Shown piece by piece: positions 8,318-17,335 of a stretch of 64,000 bases of DNA. Each line of letters opens with the position of its first letter. The stretch's first letter is position 1. The DNA lies in contig CAVQSV010000011.1 of assembly GCA_963716095.1 (NCBI GenBank), positions 251,287-315,286 on the forward strand, in the 5' to 3' direction. The notes below the pieces were generated by a model. The model had not been told where the DNA came from, did no database searches, and saw only the letters and a program-made list of their open reading frames with translations. The stretch comes from Sva-07 sp963716095. GTDB taxonomy: Bacteria > Actinomycetota > Acidimicrobiia > Acidimicrobiales > Ilumatobacteraceae. The translations under genes and the position numbers were made by a program.

Positions 8318-9304
8318 ATGGAACTCTCGACCGACCTGCAGATGGATCTGCACCGCCGCATGGTGCGGATCCGACTCTTCGAGGAAGCGGCCGGCCGACT
8401 GGCCGAGGCCGCCAAGCTGCCTGGTTTCCTCCACCTGTACGTCGGCCAGGAGGCCGTCGCTTCTGGCGTGTGTGCCACGCTGAGCGATGACGATCAGATC
8501 ACCTCCACCCACCGCGGTCACGGCCACCTGGTCGCCAAGGGGGGCCAGTTCAACGAGATGATGGCCGAACTGATGGGCAAGTCGACCGGCTACTGCAAGG
8601 GCCGGGGTGGGTCGATGCACATCTCGAACCTCGACGTCGGCATGCTGGGTGCGAACGGCATCGTCGGCGCCGGCGCCCCGATCGCCGTCGGCGCCGGATT
8701 CGCCAACAAGTACTCCGACAACGGCAACGTGTCGGCTGCGTTCTTCGGTGACGGCTCCACCAACATCGGCGCGTTCCACGAGGCGGCCAACATGGCCTGC
8801 GCACTGAAGTTGCCGGTGCTGTTCATCTGCGAGAACAACGAGTACGGCGAGTTCACCGCCCGCAAGGACACGATGGCGATCACCGACATCGTCGACCGTG
8901 CGGCCGGTTACGGGATGCCCGGCGTGATCGTCGACGGCATGGACGTCGTCGCGGTCCACGAGGCCGCAGTCGAGGCTGCTGCCCGAGCCCGGCGCGGTGA
9001 GGGTCCGTCGCTGATCGAGGCGAAGACCTACCGCTTCTACAACCATCACGGCGTCCAGAATCTCGGATTGAAGTACCGCACCGACGACGAGGTCGCCGTC
9101 TGGAAGGAACGCGATCCGATCTTCACCTTCGAGGATCGGTTGATCGAAGCCGGCACCGCCACCCGCGCCGACATCGACGGCATCTGGGAGGAACTCCGCG
9201 CCGACATCGAAACGGCGATCCAATTCGCCGAGGACAGCCCACTCCCCGACCCCGAGGCCGTACTCGACGACGTGTACAGCCCCCGCGAGGAGGTGCCGGC
9301 ATGA
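8318..9304 (+). CDS. 2-oxoacid (pyruvate/acetoin-type) dehydrogenase E1 component, alpha subunit
   Basis: A 328-residue E1 alpha. The thiamine-diphosphate motif runs from GDG at 144-146 to NN at 173-174; STHRGHGH (63-70) and KGRGGSMH (94-101) are also typical. With the beta subunit it decarboxylates a 2-oxoacid or acetoin and loads the acyl group on the E2 lipoyl arm. The start at 8318 has AGGACA upstream. The gene overlaps E1 beta by 4 bp. The AcoX-like gene nearby favours an acetoin or related alpha-hydroxyketone substrate. Confidence 0.88.
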   Translation: MELSTDLQMDLHRRMVRIRLFEEAAGRLAEAAKLPGFLHLYVGQEAVASGVCATLSDDDQITSTHRGHGHLVAKGGQFNEMMAELMGKSTGYCKGRGGSMHISNLDVGMLGANGIVGAGAPIAVGAGFANKYSDNGNVSAAFFGDGSTNIGAFHEAANMACALKLPVLFICENNEYGEFTARKDTMAITDIVDRAAGYGMPGVIVDGMDVVAVHEAAVEAAARARRGEGPSLIEAKTYRFYNHHGVQNLGLKYRTDDEVAVWKERDPIFTFEDRLIEAGTATRADIDGIWEELRADIETAIQFAEDSPLPDPEAVLDDVYSPREEVPA

Positions 9305-10290
9305 GCCGCAAACTCAGCTACGTCCAAGCGTTCAACGAGGCCGTCCGCCAGGAGATGGCGGCCGACGACGACATCTTCTGCGCCGGCGAGGACATCGGCG
9401 CGTTCGGTGGCGTGTTCCAGTCGTACGCCGGCCTGCAGGCAGAATTCGGCAAACGTCGCGTCGTCGACACCCCGATCAGCGAACAGGCGATCATCGGCCT
9501 CGGCGTCGGCGCTGCGGTCACCGGACTCCGCCCGATCGTCGACATCATGTTCATGGACTTCATCTGCGTGGCGTTCGACCAGATCGTGAACCAAGCGGCC
9601 AAGCTCAAGTACATGTTCGGTGGTGCCGCCACGATCCCGCTCACCATCACCACCGGCGGTGGCGGCGGACTGTCGGCGGCGGCCCAGCACAGCCAGTCGC
9701 TCGAAGCACTGATCTGCCACATCCCCGGCCTCAAGGTCGTGCACCCGTCGAACCCGTACGACATGAAGGGCCTGATGACGGCCTGCATCCGCGAGAACAA
9801 CCCGACGATCATGATCAAGCACAAGCGGCTGCTCGGCATGTCGGGCGAGGTGCCCGAGGAGCAGTACGAAATCCCGCTCGGCAAGGCAAACGTGCTGCGC
9901 GAGGGCAACGACGTCACCGTGGTCGGCTGGGGCCGCATGGTCAACGAGGCACTCACCGCCGCCGACCAGCTCGCCGCCGACGGGATCGACGTCGAGGTGA
10001 TCGATCCCCGCACCCTGCAGCCGCTCGACACCGCCACGATCATCGAGTCGGTGAAGAAGACCAACCGGGTGGTCGTCGTCCACGAGGCCGTGCGTTTCGG
10101 CGGGCTCGGAGCCGAGGTCGCCGCACAGATCCAGGAGGAGGCGTTCGACTACCTCGACGCCCCGGTCGGCCGCATCGCAGCGCCGTTCTCGCCGGTGCCG
10201 TTCTCACCGGTGCTCGAGGCGCACTACCTCCCGTCGATCGACGACATCCAGGCCGGCATCCGCGCCGCCGTCGCCCGCCCCGGCGTCTGA
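9301..10290 (+). CDS. 2-oxoacid (pyruvate/acetoin-type) dehydrogenase E1 component, beta subunit
   Basis: A 329-residue E1 beta (transketolase pyrimidine-binding and C-terminal domains). Typical segments: AGEDIG near 27-32, TPISEQAIIGLGVGAA near 57-72, GLKVVHPSNPYD near 144-155, GWGRMVNEAL near 208-217, VIDPRTLQPLD near 236-246, and GLGAEVAAQI near 268-277. The start overlaps the alpha-subunit stop (ATGA). It forms the heterotetrameric E1 with the preceding product. Confidence 0.9.
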   Translation: MSRKLSYVQAFNEAVRQEMAADDDIFCAGEDIGAFGGVFQSYAGLQAEFGKRRVVDTPISEQAIIGLGVGAAVTGLRPIVDIMFMDFICVAFDQIVNQAAKLKYMFGGAATIPLTITTGGGGGLSAAAQHSQSLEALICHIPGLKVVHPSNPYDMKGLMTACIRENNPTIMIKHKRLLGMSGEVPEEQYEIPLGKANVLREGNDVTVVGWGRMVNEALTAADQLAADGIDVEVIDPRTLQPLDTATIIESVKKTNRVVVVHEAVRFGGLGAEVAAQIQEEAFDYLDAPVGRIAAPFSPVPFSPVLEAHYLPSIDDIQAGIRAAVARPGV

Positions 10291-10294
10291 GCAC

Positions 10295-11344
10295 ATGGCC
10301 CACGCTGACATCTCGACGGTCGGCGTCATCATCAACCCCCACGCCGGCAAGGACATTCGTCGGCTGGTCTCGGCCGCCGGGCAGACCTCTGACGCTGTCA
10401 AGATCGGCATCGTCCGTCGCGCCGTCGTCGGTGCACTCGAACAGGGTGCACAGCGGGTGTTGCTCAGCTCCGACACCCACCAGTTGGCCGAGCGTGCTGT
10501 CGAGGGTCTCGACGGCGCGATCGAGTTCGTCGAGAGTCCGTTGACCGGTTCCCATCTCGACTCGGTCGCCGCCGCCCGATCGATGTGGAAGGACGACGCC
10601 GGCGCCGTCGTCGTGCTCGGCGGCGACGGCACCTGCCGCGACGTGGCGATCGGGTGGCCCGACGCTCCGCTGATCCCGATCTCGACCGGCACCAACAACG
10701 TGTTCCCCGGCACGCTCGACGGCACCACAGCCGGGGTTGCAGCGGCACTCGTGGCGACCGGTGCCGTCGACATCGCCGACGTCGGTCATGTGGCCAAACG
10801 CGTCGCGCTTCGGATCGATGATCCCTCCCGTGACACCGCGCACCACGACACTGCACTCGTCGAGGCGGCATTGATCGACACGACGTTCGTCGGCGCGCGA
10901 GCTGTGAACGACCCCTCGACGATCCGCTGGGTCGTCGCCGCCATCGCGGAACCGGCGAGTACCGGCGTCGCGAGCATCGCCGGGCGAGTCCACCCCGTTG
11001 GCCGATGCGAACGCGGTGGCGTGCTCCTCCGCCTCGGCAGGGACGAGGCTGCTTCGAGTGGCGGTCGTCGTGTTCGAGTGCCGTTGGCGCCTGGCAGCTT
11101 CGCCACCGTCCACGTGCAGTCGGTCGAGCCACTCGCGCCCGGCGAGACGGTCGAGGTTCCCGGCGGCGGCGTCTTGGCCTATGACGGTGAACGGACCACA
11201 CCGGTCGGCGAACACGCCACCATCACCGTGTCGATCGAAGCGTCAGGACCGCGCATCATCGATGTCGAAGCGGCGCTCGTCGCCGCCGCCCGATCACAAC
11301 TGTTCGACGTGTCTCCCCGACGAAAGGACGCCCATGGCGACTGA
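10295..11344 (+). CDS. AcoX-like protein, ATP-NAD kinase fold
   Basis: A 349-residue protein of the NAD-kinase superfamily: GGDGT at 109-113 and STGTNNVFP at 130-138, the nucleotide-binding signatures, and VGVIINPHAGKDIRRL at the N-terminus. Proteins of this type are encoded in acetoin-dehydrogenase clusters as AcoX, where the role is unclear. It lies between E1 beta (4-bp gap) and E2 (11-bp overlap), so it is made with the complex. Whether it has kinase activity is unknown. Confidence 0.8.
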   Translation: MAHADISTVGVIINPHAGKDIRRLVSAAGQTSDAVKIGIVRRAVVGALEQGAQRVLLSSDTHQLAERAVEGLDGAIEFVESPLTGSHLDSVAAARSMWKDDAGAVVVLGGDGTCRDVAIGWPDAPLIPISTGTNNVFPGTLDGTTAGVAAALVATGAVDIADVGHVAKRVALRIDDPSRDTAHHDTALVEAALIDTTFVGARAVNDPSTIRWVVAAIAEPASTGVASIAGRVHPVGRCERGGVLLRLGRDEAASSGGRRVRVPLAPGSFATVHVQSVEPLAPGETVEVPGGGVLAYDGERTTPVGEHATITVSIEASGPRIIDVEAALVAAARSQLFDVSPRRKDAHGD

Positions 11345-12767
11345 ATTCCTGATGCCGAAGCTCGGCCTCACAATGGAAGAAGGAACGATCACCGAGTGGT
11401 TCGCCGACGACGGCACCACGATCAGCGCCGGCGAACCGCTCCTGCGGATCGAAACCGACAAGACCGAGACCGACGTCGAGGCTGCCGCCACCGGACGCCT
11501 GCATCGGGTCGGCCAGGTCGGAGACACCGTTGCCTGCGGCGAACTGATCGGCTGGTTCCTCGGCGACGGGGAAGATGCCCCCGCTGAGTCGAGCCCCGCT
11601 GCTGCAGCCCCTTCGCCCGCCGCTGCGCCTGCCCCCGTTTCTTCGGCACCAGCAGCTGCGGCGGCGGCCGCGCCGATCGTCAACACCGGGCGCATCATTG
11701 CCTCACCGCTCACCAAGCGACTCGCCACCGAACGCAACATCGACCTGCGCACCGTCCGCGGCACCGGGCCCGGTGGCCGGATCATCGCCGCCGACCTCGA
11801 CGACATTCCGGCGACGTCTCCGGCGGCAGCGGCTCCTCCGCCGGCAACTGCGGTGCGGCCTGCCTCGATCGGTGGGACGACGGCGATACCGGCCACCGCA
11901 GCCGCCAGGAGTCTCGCTGACCTCCTCGGCATCGACCTCGCCCAGGTGCCGGTCGATCCCGTCGAACAGCGCATCACCAAGGAGTCGGTGGCACACCACG
12001 TCCGCGGACTGATCGCTGCGAGCAACGCTGCAGCGGCGACGGACCCCACGCCGGCGCCGGCACTGCCACCAGCGCTGCAGGAGCCGACCCGCACGATCCG
12101 TCTCGGCGGGATGCGGGGCACGATCGCCAAGCGCATGCACGAGTCGCTCCGCCAGATGGCCCAGCTGACCTTGTTCATGGATGCCGACATGGACGCCGTG
12201 GTCGCCGACCGCACCGCTCGCAAGGAGTCGGGAACCGCTCCGAGCTTCACCGACTACATCATCGCCGCCGCCGCCCGAGCACTCGGCGAACACCCACTGG
12301 TCAACTCGCAGATCACCGATGACGGCGTTGCGTTGCTCCCGGCCGTTCACGTCGGCATGGCGGTCGCCCTCGAGGATGGTCTCATCGTGCCGGTGATTCG
12401 CGACACGGCGAATCGGGACCTCACCTCGCTGTCAACCGAGTCGTCGCGACTGGCCGAGGCAGCTCGGAACGGCGCGTTGGAGCTGCCCGATCTCGAGGGT
12501 GGCACGTTCTCGGTGAGCACGCTCGGGATGTTCGGCGTCGACGGGTTCACCCCGGTGATCAACCCGCCCAACACGGCGATCCTCGGTGTCGGCCGCCTGC
12601 GTGAAGACGTCGTGCTCGTCGACGGTGACGTCGGCGTGCGCACCCGACTCACGCTGAGCCTCACCTGGGATCACCGTGCCTTCGACGGAGCGCCGGCAGC
12701 CGCGTTCTGCAAGACGGTCGTCGACCTCCTCGGCGATCCAGCGGCGCTGGACTCGACCGTCTCGTGA
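11334..12767 (+). CDS. dihydrolipoamide acyltransferase (E2) component
   Basis: A 477-residue E2. The lipoyl domain covers residues 1-78 with lipoylated Lys43 (ETDKTETDV). An Ala/Pro-rich linker follows (about 80-115). There are two peripheral-subunit-binding-like segments (ASPLTKRLATERNID, then ARSLADLLGIDLAQ) and a C-terminal catalytic domain with the DHRxxDG motif (His447, Asp451). The start at 11334 has AAAGGA upstream and lies inside the AcoX-like gene. No E3 dihydrolipoamide dehydrogenase gene follows, so E3 must be encoded elsewhere. Confidence 0.9.
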   Translation: MATEFLMPKLGLTMEEGTITEWFADDGTTISAGEPLLRIETDKTETDVEAAATGRLHRVGQVGDTVACGELIGWFLGDGEDAPAESSPAAAAPSPAAAPAPVSSAPAAAAAAAPIVNTGRIIASPLTKRLATERNIDLRTVRGTGPGGRIIAADLDDIPATSPAAAAPPPATAVRPASIGGTTAIPATAAARSLADLLGIDLAQVPVDPVEQRITKESVAHHVRGLIAASNAAAATDPTPAPALPPALQEPTRTIRLGGMRGTIAKRMHESLRQMAQLTLFMDADMDAVVADRTARKESGTAPSFTDYIIAAAARALGEHPLVNSQITDDGVALLPAVHVGMAVALEDGLIVPVIRDTANRDLTSLSTESSRLAEAARNGALELPDLEGGTFSVSTLGMFGVDGFTPVINPPNTAILGVGRLREDVVLVDGDVGVRTRLTLSLTWDHRAFDGAPAAAFCKTVVDLLGDPAALDSTVS

Positions 12768-13237
12768 TCGACTACCAACGCCTGTTCCACGTCGGCGTTC
12801 GAGTGCCTGATCTCGGCCGCGCAATGGATGAGATCGGTGCCAGCATGGGCGTCAGGTGGGCAGAGCCTCGGGAGAACCCAGCTCAGGCGCTCTGGACGCC
12901 CGACGGCGGAGCCCAGGAGATCCACTTGAAGTACACCTACTCTGCAGAGGGCCCGCAGCACATCGAGCTGCTCGAGGGCCCGCCCGGCACGTTCTGGGAC
13001 GGCCGCCAACAGTCCGGTGCCCATCACGTCGGCGTGTGGGCCGACGATGTCCAGGCCGAGACCGACCGACTGGTGTCGCTCGGCTGGACCCTCGTCGGCG
13101 CTCAGCACGACCCCGACGCAGGGGACGGCGTCGGCGTGTTCACCTACCTGCAGCCACCGAGCGGTCTGATCGTCGAACTGGTTGACGCTGCCGTCCTGTC
13201 CCACTTCGAGACCTGGTGGTCCGCAGCGCTCGACTGA
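12764..13237 (+). CDS. VOC (glyoxalase/bleomycin-resistance fold) protein
   Basis: A 157-residue protein with the vicinal-oxygen-chelate pattern: N-terminal RLFHVGVRVPDLGRAMD with a metal-ligand-type His, then HHVGVWADDVQAETDRL in the second half and a closing GLIVELVD. It begins at GTG 12764, overlapping the E2 stop (GTGA), so it is the last gene of the complex run. VOC proteins include epimerases, dioxygenases and lyases; a methylmalonyl-CoA-epimerase-like role is possible but unproven. Confidence 0.78.
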   Translation: MIDYQRLFHVGVRVPDLGRAMDEIGASMGVRWAEPRENPAQALWTPDGGAQEIHLKYTYSAEGPQHIELLEGPPGTFWDGRQQSGAHHVGVWADDVQAETDRLVSLGWTLVGAQHDPDAGDGVGVFTYLQPPSGLIVELVDAAVLSHFETWWSAALD

Positions 13238-13243
13238 ACGAGC

Positions 13244-13281
13244 GATGAGCGACGTGGCCGTATCCGGTCCGTTCGCTCATC
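13244..13281 (+). repeat. 38-bp GATGAG palindrome, type A copy 5
   Basis: Arms GATGAGCGA and TTCGCTCATC, core CCGTATCCGGT. It begins 6 bp after the VOC stop, between convergent genes, and is first of a pair 61 bp apart. Confidence 0.9.
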
Positions 13282-13304
13282 GCCTCACTCCCCCACGACG
13301 AACC

Positions 13305-13342
13305 GATGAGCGACGTGGCCGTATCCGGTCCGTTCGCTCATC
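13305..13342 (+). repeat. 38-bp GATGAG palindrome, type A copy 6
   Basis: Identical to copy 5 over its full 38 bp and in the same orientation. It ends 9 bp before the stop of the minus-strand acyl-CoA ligase. Confidence 0.92.
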
Positions 13343-13351
13343 GCTCGGGTG

Positions 13352-14986
13352 TCAGGTCGCGGCGAGGGCCTGCTCCTTCGCCCAGCGGTAGTCGGCCTTG
13401 CCGTTCGGGGCGCGGTACACCTCGTCGACGAACACGACCCGTCGGGGCGCCTTGTAGTCCGCGATCGACGCCTTGACCGTGGAGATGATGTCGGCCTCGG
13501 TGGTCGGCGCGGCCACCGAGCACACGAGCACCACGGTTTCGCCGAATCGTTCGTGCGGGACACCCACCACGTTGGCGTCGATCACGTTCGGGTGCTTGCG
13601 GGCAGCCACCTCGACCTCTTCCGGATAGATCTTCTCGCCGCCGGAGTTGATGCACACCGATCCGCGGCCGAGCAGTGTGACGGTGCCGTCCTCGGCGATC
13701 AGGGCGAAATCGCCTGGGACCGTGTAGCGAACTCCGTCGATCGTGCGGAACGTCTGGGCTGTCTTTGCCTCGTCGCCCCAGTACCCACGCGGCATCGCTC
13801 CAGTCGCTCCGAGCATCCCCGGCACGTCTGATCCCCGCGGGAGCACCTGATCGGTGAGCGGGTCGATGGTGACGACGTTGGGCGGTGCCGTGAACACCGC
13901 CGTCTCGGGTGGTTCGCTTCCCGGCATGGTCATCGACATGGCGTACGGTCCGCCCTCCGACGCGCCGATCATGTCGACGATGACAGCATTCGGAAGCCGA
14001 CGCTGGAACGCTCGCTTCTGATCTGCCGACAGCGTCGCCCCCGTCGACACGATTCGGGTCACCGAAGTCAGGTCGTGGAGCAGCCCGGCAGCTTCGGACG
14101 CGACGAGCGCCTCGTTGAGCGGACGGGCGAACGCGTCGCCGACCAGCGAGATCTGGGTGACACGATGACGCTGCACGAGGTCCCAGAGCTCGTCGGCATC
14201 GAACGATCGGCTGCCGAGCAGCACCACGCTGCCGCCCATCACGAACGCACCGATCGCAAGGAACAACGCGGTGCCGTGCATCAACGGCGGAGCGCACAGC
14301 ATCACCGGGCTCTTGCCGTCCGCTCGGAGTTCTGCTGCGACCCGGCCGACGTCGTCGGGCGTGGTCGGCACCTCGATACCGGCAGACATGTACGCGGTGA
14401 ACCCGAGCGCCCCGAACAGGTCGACGTGGCGCCACACGACGCCCTTCGGATTTCCGGTGGTGCCGCCGGTGTAGAGCATGAGGGTGTCGTCGCCCGAGCG
14501 CTCGATGCGCGGCGCGGGCGCAGCGGCCGCGACGACGTCGTGATACCACTCGGCGCCCTCGATCAACGGCGTGCCGTCGTCGACCTGCAGCAGACTGCGA
14601 ACGGTCGGCATGTCGGCAACCGCATCGGCCAGCTGAGGTCCGAGCGATCCGTGGAACACGATCACCTCGGCTCCTGCGTTGTTGCAGATGTACGCGATTT
14701 CGGGCGCCTTGTACCGGTAGTTGACGTTGATCGGCGTGGCGCGCAGTTTGAACGCCGCGTACGACGACTCGAGGTACTCGGGGCAGTTGTACATCAGCTG
14801 GGCAATGCGGGTACCGACCGTTGCACCACGCTCGGCCAAGGCCGACGCGAGCCGGGCCGCCTGATCGTCGAGATCACGCCACGTCTGCGATCGCTCACCC
14901 ACCACCACCGCTGTCTGATCGGGCTGGGCGTCAGCGAACGCCTCCCACAGCGTTGCCCAGTTCTCACTCAACGTGTCATCACTCAT
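13352..14986 (-). CDS. AMP-forming acyl-CoA synthetase/ligase (FadD-like)
   Basis: A 544-residue ANL-superfamily enzyme that activates a carboxylic acid to an acyl-adenylate and then a CoA thioester. The P-loop-like motif LMLYTGGTTGNPKGVVWR lies near residues 167-184, INVNYRY near 86-92, and SGGEKIYPEEVE and the C-terminal GKADYRWAKE follow. The GG(E)KI-PEEVE form and the VWR after the P-loop are shared with the ligase at 48983-50663. The two are paralogues, and both adjoin a PEP-utilising protein gene. The chain or ring specificity is unknown. Confidence 0.88.
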   Translation of the reverse strand: MSDDTLSENWATLWEAFADAQPDQTAVVVGERSQTWRDLDDQAARLASALAERGATVGTRIAQLMYNCPEYLESSYAAFKLRATPINVNYRYKAPEIAYICNNAGAEVIVFHGSLGPQLADAVADMPTVRSLLQVDDGTPLIEGAEWYHDVVAAAAPAPRIERSGDDTLMLYTGGTTGNPKGVVWRHVDLFGALGFTAYMSAGIEVPTTPDDVGRVAAELRADGKSPVMLCAPPLMHGTALFLAIGAFVMGGSVVLLGSRSFDADELWDLVQRHRVTQISLVGDAFARPLNEALVASEAAGLLHDLTSVTRIVSTGATLSADQKRAFQRRLPNAVIVDMIGASEGGPYAMSMTMPGSEPPETAVFTAPPNVVTIDPLTDQVLPRGSDVPGMLGATGAMPRGYWGDEAKTAQTFRTIDGVRYTVPGDFALIAEDGTVTLLGRGSVCINSGGEKIYPEEVEVAARKHPNVIDANVVGVPHERFGETVVLVCSVAAPTTEADIISTVKASIADYKAPRRVVFVDEVYRAPNGKADYRWAKEQALAAT

Positions 14987-15037
14987 GGGACCCCCTTCGT
15001 CACGTCTGGACAGTACCCAAGGGACCTGAGCCGGCAG

Positions 15038-15460
15038 TCAGCCGAGCGATTGGCTGCGAGCGATCACCGAGGTGGGATCGAGTTCGAAGCTCGCCCACCG
15101 GCGTCCCGCTGCCAGCGCCTGTTCGATCTTCGCCAGGAAGGCCTCGGCCCCGTCTCCCAGGTAGTGCCGCGCAGCCGCACCGATGTCGGCCTCGAGGTCG
15201 AAGTCGACCTCGCGCACCGGGCCCTCCAACGTGACGTAGCGAGCCAGCGGGAGCGGCTGGTCGTGCACGCACAGACTCGCTCGCCCCGTGGTACGCAATG
15301 CTGCGGTCTTGGCCGACGTCGTCGGGCTCTGGAAGCGCACCACACCGTCGACCCAGAGGAACCAGATCGGCGTGCCCATCGCACGACCCGACGCCAGGAC
15401 GACACTCAACACTGCGTCGCTGGGCTGAGACAGGAACGAGTCGATCTCGTCAGGACTCAT
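15038..15460 (-). CDS. PPOX-class (pyridoxamine-phosphate-oxidase-like, FMN/F420) protein
   Basis: A 140-residue split-barrel flavin/F420-binding protein: DAVLSVVLASGRAMGTPIWFLWVDG is the typical N-terminal strand pattern, and RASLCVHDQ and VTLEGPVREVD follow. In actinobacteria this family includes F420-dependent reductases and uncharacterised FMN proteins. It lies between the PEP-utilising gene (15-bp gap) and the acyl-CoA ligase (51-bp gap) on the same strand. A small flavoprotein role in the same pathway is inferred. Confidence 0.75.
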   Translation of the reverse strand: MSPDEIDSFLSQPSDAVLSVVLASGRAMGTPIWFLWVDGVVRFQSPTTSAKTAALRTTGRASLCVHDQPLPLARYVTLEGPVREVDFDLEADIGAAARHYLGDGAEAFLAKIEQALAAGRRWASFELDPTSVIARSQSLG

Positions 15461-15475
15461 CGCTTCCTGCCCTGA

Positions 15476-17239
15476 TCACGGCAGGGCGAGGATGGTGACC
15501 TTGCCGGTGGAGCCGTCGATCTCGATGGTGGCGCCATCAGGGATGCGGTCGGTGGCGTCGATCACCGACACCGCACACGGAAGCCCGAGCTCGCGACACA
15601 TGATCGCTGCGTGGCTGCCGACGGCGCCGACGTTGACGACGATGCCCTCGACCGACAGGAACAACGGCACCCACGAGGGGTCGGTGGTCGGCGCAATCAT
15701 GATGTCGCCCGGCCCGACCGCTCCCGGGTCGGACGGATCGAGCACGACCCGAGCGGTGCCGGTCGTGACACCCGGCGCGCCCATCGCTCCCTGGAGCACG
15801 TCGCCGACAGCGACACTCGCTCCCCCGCCGTGACCACGCGTGGGCCATGCAGAGATCGGCGGCACGCCGTCCTCGTACCGGATGATGTAGGGCGGCTCGA
15901 GATCGGCCAGTTGTTGGAAGGCGGCATCTCGTTCGCGCAGCGTGGCGCTCATCGATGCGGGGTCGTCGAGGAAGCCGTCGACCTCGTCGTCGGTCAGCAT
16001 GAAGATCTGCTGTGGGTCGTCGAGATGGCCCCGCTCGACTTCTCGCCGGCCCAGTTCCATCAACGCCAGCTTGGCCTCGTGGATCAGCCGGATGCAGGAG
16101 TTCTTGCCGAGCTCGCGCAGCTGAGCGAACAGCGCCGCCGATGCGATACCGGCCTGGAGCGTGCCGTGCGCCTCGGCGTCACCTTCGACGAGTCCGAGCA
16201 GTTCGGTGGTCAACGCCTCACGGGTCGCAGCGCCGCGGGCCCGAGCCTCGAGCGGTGACTTGCTGTCGTCCTGATGACGCAATCGCTCGAGCATCCCGAG
16301 CGGCATCGAGGGCTTCGTGGTCCACGAGTGCGGGCGCAGGTCCCACTCGTTGGGGCCCCGATGGCCGTGCGTCGCGATCAACTCGCTGTACTTCTCGATG
16401 AACCCGACAGCGTCGGGATCATCCGACGCGCCGATCCGATCGAGAACACCGTCGATGCCGGCGTCGAACTGCTCGGTCAAGTAGGCCGACTTCTTGATCC
16501 GGCGAGACAGGTCCCACATCAACACAGGCGCCTCGGCCGATTCGATGTCGCCGACTGCAGTGAGCAGCTTCGCAGCATCGTCACCACGCCCCACGGCATC
16601 GCAGATCGCCTGGACCGCACCGGGGCCGAGCGAGATACCGAGCGCCGTCTGGCAGTACTGGGTCCACGCATGCTCGAGGGCCGGACCGGCGAGCTCGCGG
16701 GCTCTCGCCACCAGCTCGGCATCCGACAGCGCCGACAGATCAGGACGGTTGCGGACGTGCTCGATCGCCATCTGCGACGCCGCGACCTGCTCAGGGAATC
16801 CTTCGGCGCTCATCACCCATGCCATCGTCTCGGCGAGCTTGGCGCTCTGGACGTCGTCGTCGTCGTCGGGGTGCGGCGTGTACGGCGGCACCCCGGGGTG
16901 ATCCCCGAAGTACGCGTTGTCGATCGCATCAGGCGACGCCCCGGGCATCCGGGCGCCCATGGTACGCGGCAGCGACAGCTGGTTGTAGAAGTAGCCACCC
17001 CAGTTGCCGAACACCTCCGGCGGGTCGAGTGCGAACTCCTCGTGACGCACGACGCCGAAGCGCACGAACCCTTCGGCGACTCCAGGGATGCAGCCCTTCA
17101 TCCAGCCAAGACTCCATCCGAGCGGGCTGAAGGGCTCGGGGCCGACCTCGTCGGCGTTGGCCCTGGTGTAGTACGGGAACCGTGAGCTGACCTCGGTATC
17201 GGTGATCCAGCGGTCCATGTTCGAGACGTTCGTCGTCAT
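15476..17239 (-). CDS. PEP-utilising enzyme, swivel-domain protein without ATP-grasp
   Basis: A 587-residue protein. The C-terminal 90 residues are a PEP-utilising mobile domain: DIMIAPTTDPSWVPLF, then GAVGSHAAIMCRELGLPC with the phospho-acceptor His543. The first roughly 480 residues start with YYTRANADEVGPEPFSPLGW, resembling the substrate-binding middle domain of rifampicin-phosphotransferase-type dikinases. The ATP-grasp domain normally present in that family is missing, so phosphoryl transfer would need a partner kinase in trans. A paralogue with the same layout is at 47224-48978. It is first in a PEP-PPOX-ligase run. Confidence 0.78.
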   Translation of the reverse strand: MTTNVSNMDRWITDTEVSSRFPYYTRANADEVGPEPFSPLGWSLGWMKGCIPGVAEGFVRFGVVRHEEFALDPPEVFGNWGGYFYNQLSLPRTMGARMPGASPDAIDNAYFGDHPGVPPYTPHPDDDDDVQSAKLAETMAWVMSAEGFPEQVAASQMAIEHVRNRPDLSALSDAELVARARELAGPALEHAWTQYCQTALGISLGPGAVQAICDAVGRGDDAAKLLTAVGDIESAEAPVLMWDLSRRIKKSAYLTEQFDAGIDGVLDRIGASDDPDAVGFIEKYSELIATHGHRGPNEWDLRPHSWTTKPSMPLGMLERLRHQDDSKSPLEARARGAATREALTTELLGLVEGDAEAHGTLQAGIASAALFAQLRELGKNSCIRLIHEAKLALMELGRREVERGHLDDPQQIFMLTDDEVDGFLDDPASMSATLRERDAAFQQLADLEPPYIIRYEDGVPPISAWPTRGHGGGASVAVGDVLQGAMGAPGVTTGTARVVLDPSDPGAVGPGDIMIAPTTDPSWVPLFLSVEGIVVNVGAVGSHAAIMCRELGLPCAVSVIDATDRIPDGATIEIDGSTGKVTILALP

Positions 17240-17335
17240 CGCCCCTCCCCTTCGTTGTCGACGTGTACCAGCGGCGAAACTTAGCCGGTCGATGCCCGGC
17301 GATTCCCGTTCGGAGCAGCGGCGACGAGGAGCAGA

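Noticed and set aside
8207..9223. Long minus-strand ORF opposite E1 alpha
   Set aside because: It is an antisense shadow of a well-supported gene, with no domain resemblance; long antisense ORFs are expected at this GC content.
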